Below, piece after piece: positions 59,223 through 64,000 of a stretch of DNA of 64,000 bases (position 1 is its first letter; every line of letters starts with the position of its first letter). Both the position numbers and the translations under genes were made by a program. The stretch is from Acholeplasma oculi (GTDB lineage Bacteria; Bacillota_I; Bacilli_A; Acholeplasmatales; Acholeplasmataceae), in the NCBI RefSeq assembly GCF_900166985.1, contig NZ_FUZK01000004.1:1-64000 (forward strand), given 5' to 3'. The notes below the pieces were generated by a model. That model ran no database searches. It was not told the origin of the DNA and saw nothing but the letters and a program-made list of their open reading frames with translations.

Positions 59223-59244
59223 AAAGTGGCCTAAGCCACTTTTA
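59223..59244 (-). terminator. Terminator after pduL
   Basis: AAAAGTGGC and GCCACTTTT form a 9-bp stem with loop CTAA, with T-rich sequence on the minus strand; it lies just after the PduL stop. Confidence 0.8.
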
Positions 59245-59247
59245 TTT

Positions 59248-59838
59248 TTACTCAACAATAACGTATTTTTTAACAAGTTCGACTAGGTCGCCGTTTTTAA
59301 GCATGAATGCTGCACCATCATCTGTATCTAAATGACAGTCTAATCTGAAGCTTGCATGCACTCTACATAATACATTGTCTAATATACCCGGTTTAGTTCC
59401 ATTAATTTTAATAGATACCATTTCTCTATCAGAAACACCAAAAGCTGCTGCTTCTTCAAGTGAAAAATGGATATGACGATCTGCAATAATCACTCCATAA
59501 GGTAATGATACTTCACCCTTTGGTCCAACTAATTTACATGCACCACTTCCAGCTACATCACCACTAGAACGTACAGGAGCAACAAATTTATAACGAATTG
59601 CATCACTTTGAGAAATTTCTACTTGTGATTCTTTTCTGGTTGGTCCAAGAATTCTAACACCTTCTAAAACCTTACCTTCAGGAGATACTAAATCTACCTT
59701 TTCTTCAGCTGCATATTGGCCAGGTTGACTTAACATTTTGAATACTTTAAGTTCATGCCCTTCACCAAATAATATTTCTAAATGTTCTTTTGTTACGTGA
59801 ACGTGACGTCCTGATATACCTACTGGTATTTGTTTCAT
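59248..59838 (-). CDS. pduL: PduL-type phosphate acyltransferase
   Basis: PduL converts acyl-CoA and phosphate to acyl phosphate and CoA. The zinc His motifs are present: GISGRHVHVTKEHL near the start and ADRHIHFSLEEA. Without a microcompartment-targeting tail it probably acts on acetyl-CoA as the housekeeping phosphotransacetylase, with acetate kinase elsewhere, following PFL. The 196 residues fit. Confidence 0.93.
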   Translation of the reverse strand: MKQIPVGISGRHVHVTKEHLEILFGEGHELKVFKMLSQPGQYAAEEKVDLVSPEGKVLEGVRILGPTRKESQVEISQSDAIRYKFVAPVRSSGDVAGSGACKLVGPKGEVSLPYGVIIADRHIHFSLEEAAAFGVSDREMVSIKINGTKPGILDNVLCRVHASFRLDCHLDTDDGAAFMLKNGDLVELVKKYVIVE

Positions 59839-60011
59839 TTGCTATTCCTACCCTTCTTGATAACTCATATAAATTATATCACTTAAAGTTATTACATACA
59901 AGTAAACTCTTGGCCTAAGCTCTGTGTTTCGTATCGAATATGTGAATATTTTAGTGCATTCCTTTGATATAATGAAGATATAATAAAAATCAGTCTTAGA
60001 AAGGATTTAAA

Positions 60012-60428
60012 ATGAAAACTATATTTGAACAAATTATTGAAAGAACAATTCCTGCACATATTGTCTATGAAGATGAATTAGTGATTGCATTTCTGGATAT
60101 TACACAAGCAACAGAAGGACATACACTTGTTGTAACCAAAGAACCCTATCCTTCTATATTTGAAGTACCTGAATCTGTAATATCACATCTGTTTATGATT
60201 GTTAAAAAATTAAGTCTAGGACTCAAGAAGGCATTTGATTTAAAGGGTTTAAATATCCTTAATAATAATGGTCCTGTTGCAGGACAAACTGTATTTCATT
60301 ATCATGTACATTTAATTCCAAGATATCAAAAGGATGAAGTACAATTCAAACTTAATAACCATATGGCTAATCTAGATTCCGAAAGGTATAAAAAAAGAGC
60401 AGCAATGATTATTGCAGCTCTATCGTAA
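60012..60428 (+). CDS. HIT family hydrolase
   Basis: The 138-residue protein has the HIT triad region GQTVFHYHVHLIPRY (HxHxH) and an N-terminal ATEGHTLVVTKEPY. It is a nucleoside phosphoramidate or dinucleotide hydrolase type. It is on the plus strand, and its end overlaps the convergent kinase gene by 20 bp. SD GAAAGGAT. Confidence 0.93.
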   Translation: MKTIFEQIIERTIPAHIVYEDELVIAFLDITQATEGHTLVVTKEPYPSIFEVPESVISHLFMIVKKLSLGLKKAFDLKGLNILNNNGPVAGQTVFHYHVHLIPRYQKDEVQFKLNNHMANLDSERYKKRAAMIIAALS

Positions 60429-61725
60429 ATAGGACACCATTTGCGTGATTCTGTACAGAAACCTTTAGTCCAAATCTGTCCATCGTTTCTTTAACGATTG
60501 CTAAACCTAAACCAAATTGTCCTTTACTACCCTTTTCATATGCTTTAAATATTTTAGGTAATACATTTTCTTCTATAGGCTCTCCATCATTAAAGATGGT
60601 GAGCTTTTTATTTTTTAATTGAATCATAATCTTAGTTTTTACATAACGAACTGCATTATCCACAATATTTGATATTGCAACATAACATGCATCTTTAACC
60701 ATCACATGTTGCCAGTCCTCATCAATATCTAAAATTATTTTTTTATCTGTAATATATTTGTAGTGATTCACCACTTGATGAATAATTTCTTTAAATGAAG
60801 TAAGTTCAAATTGATCTTCAGCATCAATATATCCGATTTTACGATACTCAATAATTTGTCGGACCTTTTTAGTTAGAACATCCGATTGTTTAATAATTAA
60901 AGCTGCTGCTTCTTTATCTTCTATACCATCTAAAATAGCCTCTGCATAAGACTTGATGACTGCAATCGGAGTTTTTAAGTCATGTCCTAAGTTTTGAATC
61001 ATTTCTTTCTTAGTTTCTTCATAACTTTTAATTTCTGCTCGCATATTATCAATCGTCTTAGATAGAGAAACAATTTCTTCAGCAGCATTTTCAATGCTTA
61101 CTTCTGTTTGATAATCATCATAAACCATTTGATCCACTTTTTCTTGTAGTTCTTTTAGTTTACCAACGGTATGAGAACTCCAAAGCCATATAATGACATT
61201 ACCTAACACCAATATATTTAAGAATGCAATGGTTGTATAAAAAGGAATATTACCTGTCATATCCGTGATGAATTGTTGTGTGTTTGACATGACAAAAATT
61301 CCATATTTAGGTTGACCTATTGGGTTAACAATTTGTCCCATATAACTAATATTATCCATACGTGTATAAGGAATATTTTTAATGTCAAATGGCTGACCTG
61401 GTTTAAAGTTTTCTTGCATCATTTTATTCATGAGTAAGTTAAGTTCTTGTTCTGGAATATTGTTGTAAGAATATGCAAATACTTCACCTTCTTTAATAAC
61501 GAAATAATCATTATAAACTGTTTCATTATCAAAATTAAAGGTATTTGAATTGGGTTGGTAACTTCCCTTAACTTCTTCAAAATAGTTCGTTAAAAAGGCT
61601 CTATTTTGATTTTCGTAAGCTTTATCAAATGTTAAGTTGATGATAAAAAGAAAAACCACACAACCAAGTAATGTGACAAATGAAAATATGATATTGATTT
61701 GTGTGGTTAATTTCAATTGATTCAT
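60409..61725 (-). CDS. Sensor histidine kinase
   Basis: The 438-residue kinase has helices at about 10-30 and 160-180 around an extracytoplasmic sensor, a HAMP-like region, the H-box NLGHDLKTPIAVIKSYAE with the phosphorylated His, and the ATPase G-box GQFGLGLAIV. It overlaps the response regulator by 4 bp. The signal is unknown. Confidence 0.95.
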   Translation of the reverse strand: MNQLKLTTQINIIFSFVTLLGCVVFLFIINLTFDKAYENQNRAFLTNYFEEVKGSYQPNSNTFNFDNETVYNDYFVIKEGEVFAYSYNNIPEQELNLLMNKMMQENFKPGQPFDIKNIPYTRMDNISYMGQIVNPIGQPKYGIFVMSNTQQFITDMTGNIPFYTTIAFLNILVLGNVIIWLWSSHTVGKLKELQEKVDQMVYDDYQTEVSIENAAEEIVSLSKTIDNMRAEIKSYEETKKEMIQNLGHDLKTPIAVIKSYAEAILDGIEDKEAAALIIKQSDVLTKKVRQIIEYRKIGYIDAEDQFELTSFKEIIHQVVNHYKYITDKKIILDIDEDWQHVMVKDACYVAISNIVDNAVRYVKTKIMIQLKNKKLTIFNDGEPIEENVLPKIFKAYEKGSKGQFGLGLAIVKETMDRFGLKVSVQNHANGVLFTIELQ

Positions 61726-62372
61726 AATAGTCTATAGCCGTACCCATAAATTGTTTCTATTCTTAATAATGGCATTTTAGAACGAAGTCTTCTCAATAAG
61801 TCATCAACAACACGGTCAGAACCGACATAGTTTTTACCCCAAATGGTTTCTAGTAAGAGTGTACGTTCAATGGGTTGTTGCTTATTCTTAAGGAATACTA
61901 ATAACATTTCAAATTCTTTATTGGTTAATTCTATTTGTTTATCTCCGTGTCTGATTTCTCTGGAGTCTAATTGAATAGAATAATCACTATAAGAAATAAC
62001 ACCTGGTCTAGAGTTCTTTCTCTTTAGAACTGCTTTAACTCTTAAAATGAGTTCTCTTGGTGAAAATGGTTTTGCAAGATAATCATCAGATCCTAATTCA
62101 AGACCTTTAATCTTATCTAATGCTTGGTCTCTTGCTGATGTGAATATAATTGCTGCATCTGGATTGGATTGGTTGATTGCTTTAATTAAATCAAACCCAT
62201 CGACTTCACCTGTTAACATGATATCTAAAATCCATAAATCGACCGTATCTGCAGCATGTTTAATTGCTGTTTCACCATCATAAAATACTGTAACATCATA
62301 GTTTTCTCTTGTTAAGTATTTTCTTATAATCTCAGATAAATCTCTTTCATCTTCAACATAATAAATTTTCAT
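61722..62372 (-). CDS. OmpR-family response regulator
   Basis: From ATG 62370-62372 (SD AGAGGAG) this 216-residue protein has a receiver domain with the acidic pair YVEDERD, the phosphorylated Asp in LWILDIML, KPFSPREL, and a C-terminal winged helix (LTNKEFEMLLVFLKN). A longer frame to 62456 is upstream sequence. Confidence 0.95.
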   Translation of the reverse strand: MKIYYVEDERDLSEIIRKYLTRENYDVTVFYDGETAIKHAADTVDLWILDIMLTGEVDGFDLIKAINQSNPDAAIIFTSARDQALDKIKGLELGSDDYLAKPFSPRELILRVKAVLKRKNSRPGVISYSDYSIQLDSREIRHGDKQIELTNKEFEMLLVFLKNKQQPIERTLLLETIWGKNYVGSDRVVDDLLRRLRSKMPLLRIETIYGYGYRLL

Positions 62373-62450
62373 ATATTGTTTACTCCTCTTTACCCTATTT
62401 GATATATTAATTTTATCACATAATTTGAAACTGACAGTAAATAAAAGAAT

Positions 62451-62484
62451 AGCCACCTAACTAAGAAAGCTTAATTAGATGGCT
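62451..62484 (-). terminator. Terminator after serS
   Basis: On the minus strand AGCCATCTAATTAAG and CTTAGTTAGGTGGCT pair (with G-T pairs) and are followed by ATTCTTTTATTT, between serS and the response regulator. Confidence 0.8.
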
Positions 62485-62595
62485 ACTCGAGAGAGAAAAA
62501 TGAAGTATCTATAGTATATAATGGTTTAATTTAATACTCAATCATTGCTGTAAATAATGTAAATTCTTGTAATAAATACCATGATTGTTTATAAA

Positions 62596-63867
62596 TTACT
62601 TGATGAGGTTTGTTTTCATATATGGAACTAATACATCCGGAATGGTAATTGTTCCATCTGCATTTTGATAGTTTTCCATAATCGCAATCATCGTTCTACC
62701 CACTGCAAGTCCAGATCCATTTAATGTATGTACAAACTCTGTTCTAGCCTCTTTATTTCGTTTAAAGCGAATGTTTGCACGTCTTGCTTGAAAGTCTCCT
62801 GCGTTAGATATAGATCCAATTTCACGGTACATATTTTGTCCAGGTAACCATACTTCTATATCATATGTTTTAATCATACCAAATCCCATATCTCCTGTAG
62901 ATAACGTGATCACACGGTAAGGAATGTTTAGGAGTTGTAATACTTTTTCTGAATTTAACAACATTTTTAAATGTTCTTCATTAGAATCCTCAGGCGTTGT
63001 AAACTTAATCAATTCTACTTTGTTGAATTGATGTTGTCTTAAAATCCCTTTCGTATCTCTACCAGCAGAACCCGCTTCACTTCTAAATGCACTTGTATAT
63101 GCTACATATTTGATTGGTAATTCATTCATATCGATGATTTCATCACGATATAAATTAATCGTTGGTACTTCAGCTGTTGGGTTTAAATACCAATCAAATC
63201 CTTCTAATTTAAATGCATCTTCTTTAAACTTAGGAAATTGTCCTGTACCAAACATACTTTTTTCATTCACAATATATGGTGGAATAATTTCTTTATATCC
63301 ATGCTCAAATGCATGTAAATCCATCATAAATTGGATTAAACTTCTTTCAAGTCTTGCACCTAAACCTTTATCCACAACAAATCTAGGTCCTGTGATTTTA
63401 GTTGCTCGTTCAAAATCAAGTATCCCTAGTGCTTCACCTAATGCCACGTGGTCTTTAATCTCAAAATCAAAAGAACGGATTGTTCCCCATTTTTTGATCT
63501 CAATATTAAATGTTTCATCTTTACCAACTGGTACATCATCGCTTGGAATATTGGGTGTGATGGATAAGAGTTCAAACATTCTAAACTCAAGTGTAGATAG
63601 TTTTTCTTCTAAACTTGGTATTAAAACCTTTGCATCCTCAACTTCTTTTAATAAATTCTCAATCGGTTTTTGTTCCCTTTTGTATTGTCCAATAAGCTTA
63701 GATAATTCATTACGTTTAGCTTTTAAGCCTTCAACCTCTTGAATCACTAATTTTCTTTCTTCTTGAAGTTTAGGAATTTCGTAAAGATATGAAAAGTCCC
63801 CACCTTTTTGGTTAAGTTTTTCAACTACTAAATCTATATTTTCTGTTACATATTTTAAATCCAACAT
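62596..63867 (-). CDS. serS: Seryl-tRNA synthetase
   Basis: SerRS charges tRNA-Ser. An N-terminal coiled coil (about 30-100) precedes the class II catalytic core with motif 2 ([17 protein letters not shown]), motif 3 ([18 protein letters not shown]) and EVPTINLY. The 423 residues are normal. It is under the T-box at its 5' side. Confidence 0.98.
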   Translation of the reverse strand: MLDLKYVTENIDLVVEKLNQKGGDFSYLYEIPKLQEERKLVIQEVEGLKAKRNELSKLIGQYKREQKPIENLLKEVEDAKVLIPSLEEKLSTLEFRMFELLSITPNIPSDDVPVGKDETFNIEIKKWGTIRSFDFEIKDHVALGEALGILDFERATKITGPRFVVDKGLGARLERSLIQFMMDLHAFEHGYKEIIPPYIVNEKSMFGTGQFPKFKEDAFKLEGFDWYLNPTAEVPTINLYRDEIIDMNELPIKYVAYTSAFRSEAGSAGRDTKGILRQHQFNKVELIKFTTPEDSNEEHLKMLLNSEKVLQLLNIPYRVITLSTGDMGFGMIKTYDIEVWLPGQNMYREIGSISNAGDFQARRANIRFKRNKEARTEFVHTLNGSGLAVGRTMIAIMENYQNADGTITIPDVLVPYMKTNLIK

Positions 63868-63885
63868 CTTGTTTTCCTCCTTATA

Positions 63886-64000
63886 TAAATAAAAGTCCTT
63901 AGACTAAAAATGAGTCTAAGGACGAAATAATTTTTCCGTGGTGCCACCCTAATTCTATGATTACATAGCGCTTTACTGTTTGATAACGGAAACAATCCCG
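63886..64000 (-). promoter_or_regulatory. T-box riboswitch of serS, 3' part
   Basis: On the minus strand the T-box AGGGTGGCACCACGG is followed by a terminator hairpin GTCCTTAGACT/AGTCTAAGGAC and TTTTATTT, then the SD AAGGAGG of serS. Stem I with the specifier lies beyond the window, so the amino acid is inferred from the gene. Confidence 0.9.

Noticed and set aside
63110-63742. Plus-strand frame of 210 codons opposite serS
   Set aside because: Its length only reflects the codon use of serS on the minus strand; no RBS or family signature.

Overview
The window looks like chromosomal DNA of an AT-rich, fermentative bacterium close to Acholeplasma (class Mollicutes). The 16S rRNA 5' end, Firmicutes-type promoters, T-box leaders and gene order (HD hydrolase-rnmV-rsmA-spoVG-prs-pth-mfd, and ffs beside tadA) all point to the Bacilli/Mollicutes group. 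TGA is used as a real stop (for example in pflA and in the overlapping ATGA junctions) and Trp is TGG, so the standard bacterial code applies, as in Acholeplasma and unlike Mycoplasma. This placement is an inference. Almost every gene is on the minus strand.

Layout. 1-900: 5' end of an rRNA operon with promoter, tRNA-Tyr, and a small DUF951 gene. 0.9-7.7 kb: rsmG, mnmG, transketolase, a membrane protein, the small SRP RNA, tadA, a thymidine kinase that has lost its zinc site, and the zinc-free ribosomal protein L31B. 7.8-16.4 kb: a probable operon glyA-rnfC-rnfD-rnfG-rnfG-rnfE-rnfA-apbE-eetA-like-eetB-like. This Rnf-type redox complex has no rnfB. Its RnfA and RnfE contain no cysteine, so they cannot bind the usual intramembrane iron-sulfur cluster, and each RnfG carries two FMN-binding domains. 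It looks like a machine moving electrons from NADH to flavins outside the membrane.

16.5-29.3 kb is the most unusual region. A complete 1416-residue Rhs/YD-repeat protein with a variable C-terminal tip is followed by its presumed immunity gene. Then come four more tip-plus-immunity pairs without an Rhs body, separated by related intergenic repeats: a large palindrome, a terminator hairpin, and the same truncated start of the Rhs core. A decayed serine recombinase lies inside the array. This is most simply read as an interbacterial Rhs toxin locus with a bank of silent alternative tips and immunity genes, in a wall-less lineage where such loci are not widely described. The RBS of the rhs gene lies inside the terminator stem of the preceding gene.

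29.4-44.7 kb: yebC, ppa, ohr, a folate one-carbon operon (fhs-folD) with a GDPD-family phosphodiesterase, yaaA, a polar amino acid ABC transporter under a T-box (candidate Arg specifier), pyruvate formate-lyase and its activase, a kinase-HD protein, a DUF2238-like membrane protein and cardiolipin synthase. 44.8-45.1 kb holds a separate transcription unit for a 23-residue Lys/Pro/Ala peptide. 45.1-64 kb: small membrane proteins, an O-acetyltransferase, an aminotransferase, purA, a CofE-like ligase, mfd, pth, prs, spoVG, rsmA, rnmV, an HD hydrolase, PduL-type phosphotransacylase, a HIT protein, a two-component system, and serS with the proximal part of its T-box.

Metabolic picture: PFL and PduL suggest acetyl-CoA to acetyl phosphate fermentation, formate can be captured by Fhs/FolD/GlyA, and the Rnf-like complex could dispose of NADH. 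CRE-like palindromes near pfl, spoVG and the ABC operon hint at carbon-catabolite control.
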